Source: Leifsonia sp. Root4
GTDB taxonomy: Bacteria; Actinomycetota; Actinomycetes; Actinomycetales; Microbacteriaceae
Length of the DNA: 64,000 bases
Reading direction: 5' to 3'
NCBI RefSeq assembly: GCF_001425085.1
Contig: NZ_LMDN01000005.1
Coordinates: 62,001-126,000, forward strand
Shown here: piece by piece, positions 45,074-53,614 of the stretch
How the letters are laid out: every line of letters starts with the position of its first letter
Position numbering within the stretch: the first letter of the stretch is position 1
Notes under the pieces: generated by a model
Seen by the model: the letters and a program-made list of their open reading frames with translations, nothing else
What the model was told of the DNA's origin: nothing
Databases searched by the model: none
Made by a program: the position numbers and the translations under genes

Positions 45074-45529
45074 ATGAAGACCATTCGAACCCGCCTAGCC
45101 GTGCCAGTGGCCATTGTCGCTGCGCTGTTGCTCGCCCCGGCTCTCAGCGCCTGCTCGTCGGTCTCCGGCATCGTCAACGGGGCAGTCGAGGATGCATCCG
45201 GCGGCAACGTCAGCGTCGGCGCACTTCCGAGCGGCTGGCCGGACGAGGTGCCCGTCATCGAGGGCGACGTCGTCGGCGGCGGCAAGAACCCGGATGGCGC
45301 CGGCTGGATCGCGATCATCAAGTCCGAGGCCACCGACCCGATCGCCGACGCGCAGACTCAGCTTGAGGCGGCCGGCTTCTCCACACCGGAGGGCGTCTCG
45401 GCCGAGAACATCCCCGGTCTCGAAGGTCTGGCGAACGGCGCCTACTTCGCGCAGAACGCGAACTACGCCGTTGTCGTCGCAGGCAGTGACCAGGGCGTGC
45501 TGTACACGGTCGTGCCGATCACGCAGTAA
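45074..45529 (+). CDS. Small lipoprotein, function unknown
   Basis: A 151-residue protein. MKTIRTRLAVPVAIVAALLLAPALSACSS is a lipoprotein signal with lipobox LSAC. The mature part carries LPSGWPDEVPVIEGDVVGGGKN and a C-terminal NYAVVVAGSDQGVLYTVVPITQ. I do not recognise a named domain. ATG 45074 has GGAG about 10 bases upstream and fits the signal peptide; TAGAAT at about 45016-45021 may be the -10. It follows the M23 peptidase in the same direction after 68 bases, so a link to the cell envelope is possible but unproven. Confidence 0.65.
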   Translation: MKTIRTRLAVPVAIVAALLLAPALSACSSVSGIVNGAVEDASGGNVSVGALPSGWPDEVPVIEGDVVGGGKNPDGAGWIAIIKSEATDPIADAQTQLEAAGFSTPEGVSAENIPGLEGLANGAYFAQNANYAVVVAGSDQGVLYTVVPITQ

Positions 45530-45629
45530 CGGGATGCGCAGCATCCCGAAAGGCGGCAGCCAATAATCAGGCAAACTCAGGGACCGTCACCGCTATTGAA
45601 ACGGTTTCGACAGCTCAATCTGCTGGTGC

Positions 45630-45653
45630 GGTTTCGACAGGCTCAACCAGCGG
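45630..45653. repeat. Dispersed repeat GTTTCGACAGGCTCAACCAGCGG
   Basis: The element GGTTTCGACAGGCTCAACCA-GCGG at 45630-45653 is preceded by a degenerate copy at 45603-45626. The same core, TTTCGACAGGCTCAA-T-CAGCGG, occurs on the minus strand at about 52225-52246. It is an intergenic repeat, apparently of the kind common in Microbacteriaceae. The gap 45530-45798 holds this repeat and the next one and no convincing gene. Confidence 0.6.
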
Positions 45654-45701
45654 ATCCGGCGACACTGCGCCCGGCCGGAGCGGCCCGATCCGGTCAGGCG
45701 T

Positions 45702-45747
45702 TCAGGGCTTCGGGGGCGGCCTCGTTCCTCTGCTGCTCCCTCGAGCC
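45702..45747 (+). repeat. 46-bp dispersed repeat, copy A
   Basis: It begins TCAGGGCTTCGGGGGCGGCC and ends CTCGAGCC. The same 46 bases, with one difference, occur in reverse orientation at 62959-63004. Both copies lie in gaps next to the 3' end of a minus-strand gene. Confidence 0.75.
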
Positions 45748-45798
45748 AGCGTGCAGATGCGCGTGGAGTCCGCTGTGATGCGGGCCGAGATCAGCCGC

Positions 45799-47145
45799 TC
45801 AGGCGAACAGCGGCTCGCCGATGTAGCCGCCCTGGCTGGCTCCGGGCGGAACGGCGAACAGCGCCGATCCCACGTGCCGGATGTACTCGTTGAGTGCGTC
45901 GTTCTTGGCCAACTGGGACTGCACGGTGATGAATTGTTCGGGGGAGCGCTGGTAGCTGAGGAAGAACAACCCGGCGTTCAGCCTGCCCAGCTCGTCGTTG
46001 CCATCGACGAAGTTGTAGCCGCGGCGCAGCATCGCCGCGCCGCCGTTCGAGGTGGGGTGCGAGAGTCGCACATGCGCCGTCTCGGCGATCAGCGGCTGGT
46101 CGGCCCGACCGGTTGCCTCGAAGTCGGGTTCGGTGAACTCGCTACCGCCGGAGAGCGGGGCGCCCTCGCCCTTCGTGCGGCCGATGACCGCCTCCTGTTC
46201 GCGCAGGATCGTACGATCCCAGGTCTCAATTGTCATGCGGATCCGCCGGGCGACGAGATAGCTCCCGCCGCTCATCCACGCCGGACCGTCCGAGGAATTC
46301 ACCCAGATCTGCTTGTCGACCGTCGCGGTCTCCTCCGCCTTGACATTGGCGGTGCCGTCTTTGAAGCCGAACAGGTTGCGCGGTGTTGCCTGGGTGGTGC
46401 TCGTCGATGAGGTGCGGCCGAAGCCGAGCTGTGACCAGCGCAGGCTCGCCCGGCCGAAGGCGATGCGTGTGAGGTTGCGAATGGCGTGCACGGCCACCTG
46501 GGGATCATCCGCGCAGGCCTGAATGCACAGATCGCCGTCGGAGGCCGCGGGGTCGAGCATGTCCCCGGGGAAGTGCGGCAGCGGGTGGAGGGCCGGCGGC
46601 TGCTTGCCGGCGAGGCCGAAGCGGTCGGCATCCGCCGCCCCGCGAAAGAGACTCGGACCGAAGCCGAATGTGATGGTGAGCCCGCTGGCAGGCAGGCCCT
46701 GCGCCTCGCCCGTGTCCGACGGCGGTGCGTCGTAGTTGCCGCCGACGGCGCCGAACTCGCCGATGTCCTGCCCGGCAGTCATCGCGGCGGCCGCGACGGT
46801 CCAGTCCTGCAGCAGCTCGATCAGATCGGCGCGTGTCGCGTCGCCGGCCATGTCGAACGCGGCGAAGTGCAGGCGGTCTTGGGCGGGCGTCACGATGCCG
46901 GCCTGGTGGGCGCCGTAGAAGGCGTAGCTGCGCGTGGCGGGGGAGGATGCCGAGCCGGATGCCGCGCTCACGGCGCGGTCCGCCCCGATGCCGATCCCGA
47001 TGCCCGCGACGGTCGCGCCGGCCAGCCCGAGCAGGCCGCGGCGCGAGATCCCCTGGCGCGCCGGCGCGTCGGGTGTGGGGGCGGATCCGGCCGCGGCGGC
47101 TCCCTCGGCGGGAACGCCGGGGGAGCCATCGTGTGAAGTGCTCAT
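45799..47145 (-). CDS. efeB: EfeB, Tat-exported dye-decolourising (DyP) haem peroxidase
   Basis: A 448-residue protein. The twin-arginine signal is ISRRGLLGLAGATVAGIGIGIG (about 33-54). The DyP domain contains the haem-pocket motif GFKDGTAN (about 260-267, the G-x-x-D-G motif), plus PHFPGDML, QACADDPQVAVHAIRNL and the C-terminal GLFFLSYQRSPEQFI. In the EfeUOB system this periplasmic peroxidase oxidises Fe(II) or processes haem for uptake. It begins 10 bases after the efeO stop with GGAG before its ATG, and is the third gene of efeU-efeO-efeB. Confidence 0.93.
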   Translation of the reverse strand: MSTSHDGSPGVPAEGAAAAGSAPTPDAPARQGISRRGLLGLAGATVAGIGIGIGADRAVSAASGSASSPATRSYAFYGAHQAGIVTPAQDRLHFAAFDMAGDATRADLIELLQDWTVAAAAMTAGQDIGEFGAVGGNYDAPPSDTGEAQGLPASGLTITFGFGPSLFRGAADADRFGLAGKQPPALHPLPHFPGDMLDPAASDGDLCIQACADDPQVAVHAIRNLTRIAFGRASLRWSQLGFGRTSSTSTTQATPRNLFGFKDGTANVKAEETATVDKQIWVNSSDGPAWMSGGSYLVARRIRMTIETWDRTILREQEAVIGRTKGEGAPLSGGSEFTEPDFEATGRADQPLIAETAHVRLSHPTSNGGAAMLRRGYNFVDGNDELGRLNAGLFFLSYQRSPEQFITVQSQLAKNDALNEYIRHVGSALFAVPPGASQGGYIGEPLFA

Positions 47146-47155
47146 GACTCCGAGG

Positions 47156-48334
47156 TTAGTTCAGCACGAGCGTCGCGGTGAGCTGGTTGAGCGGCTCACC
47201 GAGGGCGTTCACCTGGTCGGAGAATGCCCGGACCTCGGCGGGGCTGAGCTCGGTGTACAGACGGAAGCCATCGCCGACGCGCTGGGCGTCGAGCAGGGTC
47301 TGCAGCGCCGCGAACTCCTCGTCGAGGGTTGCGGCCAGTTCGGCGTCCTTGGCCAGCAGGATGTCGCGCACGCCGCCGTAGAGCACGGTCGCGCCGTCGA
47401 CGTTGGCCTGGAAGTCCCAGAGGTCGGTGTGCGACCAGAACTCCTCCTCGCCTGTGACCTTGCCGCTGGCGACCTCGTCCATCAGGCCGATCGCTCCGTT
47501 GGTCTGCATGTCGAGCGTGAACTCGAGATCCTGCACCTTCTCGTTCAGCGTCGCCGTGTCCTCGACGAGCTTGTCGGCGAGGGCCTGACGCTGCTCAGGG
47601 GTGTACGCGGCGAAGCCGGCCTCGGCCTCTGCCGGCCACAGGTCCTTCTCGATGGCGTGCCATCCGGTCCATTCCTGGCCCTCCTCGAGGTCGGCCTCGC
47701 GGAGGTCGAGCATCGGGTCGAGGTCGCCGAAGGACTCGGCGACGGTCTCGACGCGCTCCCAGTGCACGCGGGTGGGGGCGTACAGGGCACGGGCCTCGTC
47801 GTCGTTGCCTGCGATGTATGCGGCCGCGAATGCGTCGGTCCCGCTCACCAGCTGGGCGATCTGGTCCTTGACGTACGCGGCGTAGTTGACGTTCGCCGCG
47901 TCGACCTGGGCGGTCAGATCGGCATCGGCCTCGAAGTCGTGGCCGGAGTCAGTGACGGTGAACGCCGCCTTGCCGATGCCCGCACCGATCATGCCGGGCT
48001 TGCAGACGGTGAAGTAGTCGCCGGGCCGTGCCTGCACGACGAGGTCGCGGCTGATGCCGGGTCCGATGTTCTCGACCTCTCCGACGATGCGCAGGCCGTC
48101 CTCGGCGAGCAGGTAGAACTCGGTCACCTGCGTGCCCGAGTTGCTCACCGTGAACTGCACGTTGCCGCTCGGGGCGGTTGCCGCGGCAACGGCGCAGTCC
48201 GAGGCGCTGCTGTCCACGGTGATGGCGGTGTGGTCGGCATCCGCTGTGGAGGTGTTGGCGACGCAGCCGGAGAGCAACAGGAGGGCGGCGCCGGCTGCTG
48301 CGGAGGCGATGGCGGGACGAACTAGGCGTGACAC
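47156..48334 (-). CDS. efeO: EfeO, iron-binding lipoprotein with cupredoxin-like and M75 domains
   Basis: A 392-residue protein with lipobox LLLLSGC (Cys24). Residues of about 35-125 form a cupredoxin-like domain (VQFTVSNSGTQVTEFYLL...ARPGDYFTVCKPG). The M75 imelysin-like domain follows, with the metal motif HWERVE (about 190; H-x-x-E) and EGQEWTGWHAIEKDLW. EfeO captures iron for the EfeU permease. The GTG start at 48334 follows GAGGAGA by 5 bases. The gene lies 40 bases after efeU and 10 before efeB, in one operon under a DtxR-like box. Confidence 0.93.
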   Translation of the reverse strand: MSRLVRPAIASAAAGAALLLLSGCVANTSTADADHTAITVDSSASDCAVAAATAPSGNVQFTVSNSGTQVTEFYLLAEDGLRIVGEVENIGPGISRDLVVQARPGDYFTVCKPGMIGAGIGKAAFTVTDSGHDFEADADLTAQVDAANVNYAAYVKDQIAQLVSGTDAFAAAYIAGNDDEARALYAPTRVHWERVETVAESFGDLDPMLDLREADLEEGQEWTGWHAIEKDLWPAEAEAGFAAYTPEQRQALADKLVEDTATLNEKVQDLEFTLDMQTNGAIGLMDEVASGKVTGEEEFWSHTDLWDFQANVDGATVLYGGVRDILLAKDAELAATLDEEFAALQTLLDAQRVGDGFRLYTELSPAEVRAFSDQVNALGEPLNQLTATLVLN

Positions 48335-48374
48335 AGGTGTCTCCTCAGAGTGGGGTGTGCGGGAGTGCGGGGGT

Positions 48375-49232
48375 CTAGGCGCGAGCGAGCGGGGCGGATG
48401 CCGCGGCCACCGGCTGGGCGACGGGGCGTTTGCCCGTGCGGCTCTTCACGATGAACAGCGTGAGGGTCGGCACGACGTAGGCGAGCCAGACGATGGCCTC
48501 CAGCCAAGTCGTCGCCGGTGAGAAGTTGAGAGTGCCCTTGAGCAGTGTTCCGTACCAGCTGTCCGGCGGGATCGAGGCGCTGACGTCGAAGGCGAGGTTG
48601 TGCAGCCCCGGCAGGATGCCGGCCTCCTGCAGGTCGTGCACGCCGTATGCGAGCACTCCGCCGGCGACGATGATGAGCGCGGCACCCGTCCAGGTGAAGA
48701 AGCGGGAGAGGTTGATGCGCAGCATGCCGGCGTAGATGAGCCAGCCGAGGCCGACGGCGGTGAGGATGCCGAGGCTTGCGCCCAGGATCGGCATCGTCGT
48801 CTCGCCCGTCGCCTGCACGGCCGCCCAGATGAAGAGGGCGGTCTCGATGCCCTCGCGACCGACGGCGAGGAACGCAACGAGCACGAGCCCCCAGCCGGTG
48901 CCGTCGAGGTGCCTGTCGACGTTGCTGTGCAGCGCGCCCTTCATGTCGCGCGCGGTGCGCAGCATCCAGAACACCATCCAGGTGACGAAGCCCGTCGCGA
49001 TGATCGAGAGCGTTCCGCCGATCGCCTCCTGTGCCTCGAAGCTCAGCCCGTAGGTGCCGAAGGTCAGGATGGCGCCGATTCCGAGCGCGAGCAAGACGGC
49101 CAGGCCGATGCCGAGCCAGATGCGGCCGAGCAGATCGCGGCGATCGATCTTGACGATGTATGCGATCAGGATCGTGACGATCAGTGCCGCTTCGAGACCT
49201 TCGCGCAGGCCGATCAGGTAATTAGCGAACAT
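48375..49232 (-). CDS. efeU: EfeU, FTR1-family ferrous iron permease
   Basis: A 285-residue membrane protein with about seven hydrophobic segments. Both FTR1 iron motifs are present: REGLE (residues 10-14) and REGIE (about 123-127). The start is [26 protein letters not shown], the diagnostic EfeU N-terminus; the longer ATG 49589 frame is rejected. It moves Fe delivered by EfeO/EfeB across the membrane. It is the first gene of efeUOB; the upstream region has a DtxR/IdeR-like box, indicating repression when iron is sufficient. Confidence 0.95.
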   Translation of the reverse strand: MFANYLIGLREGLEAALIVTILIAYIVKIDRRDLLGRIWLGIGLAVLLALGIGAILTFGTYGLSFEAQEAIGGTLSIIATGFVTWMVFWMLRTARDMKGALHSNVDRHLDGTGWGLVLVAFLAVGREGIETALFIWAAVQATGETTMPILGASLGILTAVGLGWLIYAGMLRINLSRFFTWTGAALIIVAGGVLAYGVHDLQEAGILPGLHNLAFDVSASIPPDSWYGTLLKGTLNFSPATTWLEAIVWLAYVVPTLTLFIVKSRTGKRPVAQPVAAASAPLARA

Positions 49233-49274
49233 GGGTCTTCCGTGGCTGGGAGCAAGACTGACGAAGTCTGAGAG

Positions 49275-49293
49275 TTTGGTAAGGCTACCCTTA
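49275..49293. promoter_or_regulatory. DtxR/IdeR-type iron box upstream of efeU
   Basis: TTTGGTAAGGCTACCCTTA matches the DtxR/IdeR consensus TTAGGTTAGGCTAACCTAA at 15 of 19 positions as I align them. It lies 42 bases before the efeU start (49232, minus strand), in a promoter position. Iron control of efeUOB is expected for this function. Confidence 0.75.
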
Positions 49294-49401
49294 TGGCAAA
49301 GCCGTCCGGAGGTCGAGCGTAGACCTGAGGAAGGCTCCTGTCCAGTCGGGGAATCGTTAGGATGACTGACGACCGAGCTTGCTGAGCGAAATGGGTGCCA
49401 C

Positions 49402-50346
49402 GTGGTGTTGAGCGGACGAGACGAGCGCGTGCTCCTCGTGTTTCCCCGGGGCCGTGACGCACTGGCCCTGGCCGGCGGCACCATCGCCAGACTCGTTGAT
49501 TCCGGTTCGAGCGCCGCTGTGCTCACCGGTGATGCCGACGCCGCCGCCGAGGGCGGTCTCTGGGCAATGGGGGCGCGCAGCCAGGCCATGACCGGCGCCG
49601 ACGCCCGGGCCGCCGTCTCGGCGGCTTTCGACGCTCAGGAGGCCACGGCGATCATCGTGCCGGCACTCGGGCCCGGCCAGGAGAGCGGCGGGGCTGGCGC
49701 CATCGTCGCGGCGGCCGTTGCCGAGGCATCCGCGCGCCACCTGCCCGTCTACCTGGCGGTGACGGGGCGGATGCCGGCAGGCAAGCGTCTCATCGCCGTC
49801 GATGTCTCCGACCAGCTCGACGCCAAGGGCGACGCACTGGCAGCGCTTCCGGGAGCGAGCGTGCGGGAGCGCACCGTGAGTTTCGATGATCAGGAGCCGC
49901 GTCTGCTCGGCGCCACCGAACAATTCGTGATGATCGGTGGCGGGCACGCCGAGGTGGAGCAGCCGCCGAGCACCGCAAATCGCATCGGCGCCGCCGTGCT
50001 CGGCTTCGTTGTCGGTGTGATCTTTGCCGGAATGGGCACGGTCGCGCACCAGTCAACGGTGCAGCTCGGCCCGCTCGATGTCCCCTGGGGCCTGATCCTC
50101 GGCCTGCTGGGCATCACCGCGTTGTTGGTCGGGCTCCGCCTGGTTCTGCATGACCGCGTCACGGTGCTGTTCACCGCACTCGGCATGCTCCTCACAATCT
50201 TCGTTCTCTCGCTGCGGAGCACCGGCGGATCCGTGTTGATCCCCGAGGGCGCGCTCGGCCTGGCCTGGACGATGGGCCCGGCGATCATTGCCGCGATCGT
50301 CATCGCCTGGCCGCGTCTGCCCGCTCGCCCGGAGCCGCGCGCGTAG
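49402..50346 (+). CDS. Degenerate PIG-L/LmbE-like domain fused to four membrane helices (DUF6113-like)
   Basis: A 314-residue protein. Residues 1 to about 180 follow the LmbE/PIG-L deacetylase fold: [35 protein letters not shown] aligns with the family start V-x-x-x-H-P-D-D-E...G-G-T-I-A-R-L. The zinc-binding A-H-P-D-D is replaced here by F-P-R-G-R, so it should not be a standard metal deacetylase. The C-terminal 120 residues contain four helices ([64 protein letters not shown]). The start is GTG 49402; TAGGAT at 49358-49363 may be the -10. It precedes fdxA. Confidence 0.6.
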   Translation: MVLSGRDERVLLVFPRGRDALALAGGTIARLVDSGSSAAVLTGDADAAAEGGLWAMGARSQAMTGADARAAVSAAFDAQEATAIIVPALGPGQESGGAGAIVAAAVAEASARHLPVYLAVTGRMPAGKRLIAVDVSDQLDAKGDALAALPGASVRERTVSFDDQEPRLLGATEQFVMIGGGHAEVEQPPSTANRIGAAVLGFVVGVIFAGMGTVAHQSTVQLGPLDVPWGLILGLLGITALLVGLRLVLHDRVTVLFTALGMLLTIFVLSLRSTGGSVLIPEGALGLAWTMGPAIIAAIVIAWPRLPARPEPRA

Positions 50347-50564
50347 GCTGGACGCAGTGCCTGCCTCAAGCGTGGGCGCTGTCGGGCGAGTCGTTTGTCA
50401 CGCGCGTAGAACCGGACGCAGCGCTTGCCGTGAGGAGTGGCGCTGTCGGGCGAGTCGTTTGTCTCGCGCGTAGAACCGGACGCAGCGCTTGCCTTGAGGA
50501 GTGGCGCTGTCGGGCGAGTCGTTTGTCACGCGCGTAGACTGGACGCAACGCTTGAAATGGCGTG
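50341..50564 (+). repeat. 64-bp tandem repeat upstream of fdxA
   Basis: Units begin at 50341 (63 bp), 50404 (64 bp), 50468 (64 bp) and 50532 (partial, about 33 bp). Each starts GCGTAG and contains GGACGCA, then GGCGCTGTCGGGCGAGTCGT. The two central units differ at two positions. The first and last units have TAGGCT or TAGACT, good TAnnnT -10 boxes; in the middle units this reads TAGAAC. The array fills the gap between the PIG-L-like gene and fdxA. It is not a CRISPR, because there are no spacers. Confidence 0.85.
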
Positions 50565-50587
50565 CTCGTGAAGGGAATCTGAACACC

Positions 50588-50908
50588 GTGACCTATGTCA
50601 TCGCTCTTCCGTGCGTCGACGTCAAAGACCGTGCTTGCATCGACGAGTGCCCGGTTGACTGCATCTACGAGGGTGAGCGTTCGCTCTACATTCACCCCGA
50701 CGAGTGCGTCGACTGCGGTGCCTGTGAGCCGGTCTGCCCCGTCGAGGCGATCTACTACGAAGACGATCTCCCCGAGCAGTGGGCCGACTACTACAAGGCC
50801 AACGTCGAATTCTTCGATGACATCGGCTCCCCGGGCGGCGCGGCCAAGGTCGGCGTCATCGCCAAGGACCACCCGGTGATCGCGGTTCTTCCGCCTCAGG
50901 CTCACTGA
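50588..50908 (+). CDS. fdxA: 7Fe ferredoxin
   Basis: A 106-residue ferredoxin with [3Fe-4S] and [4Fe-4S] clusters. Cysteines are at 9, 17, 21 and 25 (C-x7-C-x3-C-P) and at 40, 43, 46 and 50 (C-x2-C-x2-C-x3-C-P). The start [29 protein letters not shown] is typical of actinobacterial FdxA. The GTG 50588 start fits the family; AAGGGAA lies about 10 bases upstream. It is followed 13 bases later by dapC, a conserved pairing in actinobacteria. A repeat array with a TAGACT -10 candidate (50536-50541) lies before it. Confidence 0.95.
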   Translation: MTYVIALPCVDVKDRACIDECPVDCIYEGERSLYIHPDECVDCGACEPVCPVEAIYYEDDLPEQWADYYKANVEFFDDIGSPGGAAKVGVIAKDHPVIAVLPPQAH

Positions 50909-50921
50909 GCCCGGGCGCCTC

Positions 50922-52022
50922 GTGCTGAGAGAGCTTCCGGAGTACCCGTGGGACCAGATGGTGCCGTTCGCCGAACGGGCGCGTCGGCATCCGGGCGGAA
51001 TCGTCGACCTGTCGATCGGTTCGCCCGTTGACCCGACCCCGGCACTGATCCGCGACGCCCTCGCTCAGGCGACCGACGCGCACGCCTACCCGCAGACGGC
51101 GGGAACGCCGGAACTGCGTCGCGCCATCGTCGACTGGTTCGAACGCCGTCGCGGCGTGACCGGGCTCGCCGAGCGCAACGTGCTGCCGACGATCGGCTCC
51201 AAGGAACTCGTGGCCCTGCTGCCATTCGTGCTCGGTGTCGGCGAGGGCGACGTGATCGTGCACCCGCGCGCCGCCTACCCCACGTACGCCATCGGTGCCG
51301 CGATCGCCGGGGCCGAGAGCCTCGCCTCCGATGACCCGGCCGAATGGCCCGCGAACACCGCGCTCATCTGGCTGAACAGTCCCGGCAACCCCGACGGCCG
51401 CGTGCTGAGCGTCGATGAGCTCCGCAGCGCGCGCGAGCGTGCACGGGAACTCGGCGCCGTCATCGTCAGCGATGAGTGTTACGCCGAGCTCGGCTGGGAC
51501 GCGCCGTGGGATGCCGAACGCATTCCGAGCATCCTCGACCCCCGCGTCGTCGGCGACGACCGCTCGAATGTGCTGGCCGTCTACTCGCTGAGCAAGCAGT
51601 CGAACATGGCCGGATACCGTGCCGCATTCGCCGCAGGCTGCGGGGGAGTGATCCAGCGGCTGCTGACCGTGCGCAAGCACGCCGGCCTCATGTTGCCTGC
51701 CCCGCTGCAGGAGGCCATGGTCGTGGCCCTGGGCGATGACGCGCACGTCGACGCCCAGCGCGAGATCTACCGTGCCCGGCGGGCGGTGTTGTTGCCGGCG
51801 CTGCTGGATGCCGGTTTCACGATCGATCACAGCGAGGCCGGGCTCTACCTCTGGGGCAGCGAGGGGCAGGGCGCCTGGGAGACGATCGACCGGCTGGCCG
51901 AGCTCGGCATCCTGGCCGGCCCTGGCCCCTTCTACGGCGACTTCTACCCGCAGCACGTGCGATTCTCGCTCACCGCGAGCGACGAGCGCATCGCGGAGGC
52001 CGCAGCGCGCCTGCGCTCCTGA
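50922..52022 (+). CDS. dapC: Succinyldiaminopimelate transaminase
   Basis: A 366-residue fold-type-I PLP aminotransferase for the N-succinyl-L,L-diaminopimelate step of lysine and peptidoglycan-precursor synthesis. Marks are IVDLSIGSPVDPTP, YPQTAGTPELRRAI, IGSKELVALLPF, WLNSPGNPDGRVL, VSDECYAELGW, and the PLP lysine in YSLSKQSNMAGYR (Lys225). The C-terminus FYGDFYPQHVRFSLT is typical of actinobacterial DapC. It starts at GTG 50922, 13 bases after fdxA; the dapD and dapE genes 6-7 kb downstream belong to the same pathway. Confidence 0.9.
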   Translation: MLRELPEYPWDQMVPFAERARRHPGGIVDLSIGSPVDPTPALIRDALAQATDAHAYPQTAGTPELRRAIVDWFERRRGVTGLAERNVLPTIGSKELVALLPFVLGVGEGDVIVHPRAAYPTYAIGAAIAGAESLASDDPAEWPANTALIWLNSPGNPDGRVLSVDELRSARERARELGAVIVSDECYAELGWDAPWDAERIPSILDPRVVGDDRSNVLAVYSLSKQSNMAGYRAAFAAGCGGVIQRLLTVRKHAGLMLPAPLQEAMVVALGDDAHVDAQREIYRARRAVLLPALLDAGFTIDHSEAGLYLWGSEGQGAWETIDRLAELGILAGPGPFYGDFYPQHVRFSLTASDERIAEAAARLRS

Positions 52023-52049
52023 GCTGCACTGCGCTGTTCCGCGCCGCTT

Positions 52050-52153
52050 CGCTGGTCGAGTAGCGAGGAACGAGCGTATCGAGACCTCACGGGGTCGAGT
52101 TTTGGCGAGTGTCAGGGTCTCGATACGGCCGTAGACGGCCTACTCGACCAGCG
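52050..52153. repeat. Palindromic intergenic repeat
   Basis: Arms CGCTGGTCGAGTAG (52050-52063) and CTACTCGACCAGCG (52140-52153) are perfect, and inner arms CGTATCGAGACC (52075-52086) and GGTCTCGATACG (52116-52127) nest inside. The whole could fold into a long cruciform or hairpin. It lies between the convergent dapC and lipoprotein genes. Confidence 0.7.
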
Positions 52154-52158
52154 GTACC

Positions 52159-52242
52159 TTCCCGCTGATCGGGCCTGTGCTCCCGCTGATTGAGCCCGTG
52201 CTCCCGCTGATCGGGCCTGTGCTCCCGCTGATTGAGCCTGTC
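52159..52242. repeat. 21-bp tandem repeat, four units
   Basis: Four 21-base units at 52159, 52180, 52201 and 52222 alternate CTCCCGCTGATCGGGCCTGT and CTCCCGCTGATTGAGCCYGT forms. On the minus strand the last unit reads GACAGGCTCAATCAGCGGG, i.e. the dispersed repeat seen at 45630. The array looks like a local amplification of that element. No gene is seen in 52023-52246. Confidence 0.75.
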
Positions 52243-52246
52243 GAAA

Positions 52247-53428
52247 TCAGGGCAGCTCGATGCGGGCGAGCGCGGACTCGCCGCCTGGGCTGGGGATGAC
52301 CGCCACGAGCACGCCAGGGGCGACCCACACCGCGCTCCTGGCGCGACGCAACGCCAGCGACGAGCCGAGCGGCGGGTCCGCCGCGGTGTCGTACACGGCG
52401 AGCCCGGGCGCCAGCGGCCCGGCGCCGGAGCCGTCGGCGAATTCCCGGAACCGGGCAGAGCCACCCGTGATGTGCACGGGGGCCTCCGCACCCGTCTCCT
52501 CCGCGACGGGCAGCACGATCGAACCCCCGTCATCGGCGTCGATGGGCCTCACCCGATAGCCCGGTCCGTACTCCAGCGCGGCGCGGTGCGGGGAAACGGG
52601 CGGGAGCGCCCCGTCGATCGCACGCGCCGTCCCGTCGGCCGTGATCTGGAACACGCCGTGCTCGGTTCCAACGACGACGCCACGCGGGTCACCGGCCGAC
52701 ACGTCGATGGATTCGGCAGCCAGCGCTCGGCCGCGCAGCTGCTCGCCGTCCTCGGGCTGGGTGATCACCGCCTCCACCGGTGCGCCGGGCCCCGCCGAGC
52801 CCGCTGCACCGGCCAGGGTCTCGAGATCGCCGTTCCGCGTCATCCGCCGAACCACATAGGCGCCCGAATTCTCCTCGTGCACATCGACCCGCTCCACGAA
52901 GACGAGCAGGCCGTCCGGATCGACGTCGATACTCGTGATCGGGCCGAGGGGCGACTCGACCGACGCGGGTCCGTCCGCGGTGAACGGCAGCGCCGCCTTC
53001 GGGCTGGTCCGCACGCGCTGGCCTGTGAGGACAGCTTCCGAGGCGCGCGTCGCGGTATCGAAGAGTTCCACCGTCGTGTTCAGCACTCCGCTGCCGAGCG
53101 GGCGGAGCACGTAGAGCATCGTCTCGTTGAGTGCGGCGATGTCGAGCGCGGTCGGGCCGTACCTCGCCTCCTCAGTGAAGCGGGTGATCGAACCGTCCGC
53201 AGCGACGCCGAGCCAGGAGCCGGCCGATTCCGTCCACACCCCGCCGGCTGTGTCGTCGCTGATGTTCCAGACTCCGAAGGTGATATCCCCCTCCTCGCCG
53301 GAGGCGCCGTCACCGACCGTGAGCGGACTGAGCTGCCAGCTGCCGGGAGCCGGAGTCGTGCATCCGGCAAGCAGCAGCGTCACGGCAGCGGCGATGCCGA
53401 AGCACGCGAGCCCCCGCCTCGTGGTCAT
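52247..53428 (-). CDS. Secreted lipoprotein, beta-propeller-like, leaderless
   Basis: A 393-residue lipoprotein: MTTRRGLACFGIAAAVTLLLAGC gives lipobox LLAGC. The mature part is rich in short beta-strands and Gly/Asp turns (SIDVDPDGLLVFVERVDV, GDPRGVVVGTEHGVFQITADG, TRNGDLETLAGAAG), suggesting an NHL- or WD-like propeller. I recognise no exact family. ATG 53428 lies 6 bases after TATGAT on the minus strand, so the mRNA is probably leaderless. The gene stands alone between dapC (convergent) and gltA (divergent). Confidence 0.7.
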   Translation of the reverse strand: MTTRRGLACFGIAAAVTLLLAGCTTPAPGSWQLSPLTVGDGASGEEGDITFGVWNISDDTAGGVWTESAGSWLGVAADGSITRFTEEARYGPTALDIAALNETMLYVLRPLGSGVLNTTVELFDTATRASEAVLTGQRVRTSPKAALPFTADGPASVESPLGPITSIDVDPDGLLVFVERVDVHEENSGAYVVRRMTRNGDLETLAGAAGSAGPGAPVEAVITQPEDGEQLRGRALAAESIDVSAGDPRGVVVGTEHGVFQITADGTARAIDGALPPVSPHRAALEYGPGYRVRPIDADDGGSIVLPVAEETGAEAPVHITGGSARFREFADGSGAGPLAPGLAVYDTAADPPLGSSLALRRARSAVWVAPGVLVAVIPSPGGESALARIELP

Positions 53429-53614
53429 ACGGCGATCATAGTGTTCGCGCGGGTGAGGCGAATCAGGAGCTTATCTCCAATGGAATCCCACATTCTTGAG
53501 CGGATGCAACAGTAGGCTGCGACGCGGATTAGGCTGTAACTCGGACTGCGCGCTAACCGTGTGCCCGTCCATCATCTTTCTTCCCCTTCCACCATCCAGG
53601 ATTCAGGAGGCGCC

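Noticed and set aside
50341-50564. Possible CRISPR array.
   Set aside because: Units are contiguous with no unique spacers, and no cas gene is nearby. The 21-bp array at 52159 fails for the same reason.
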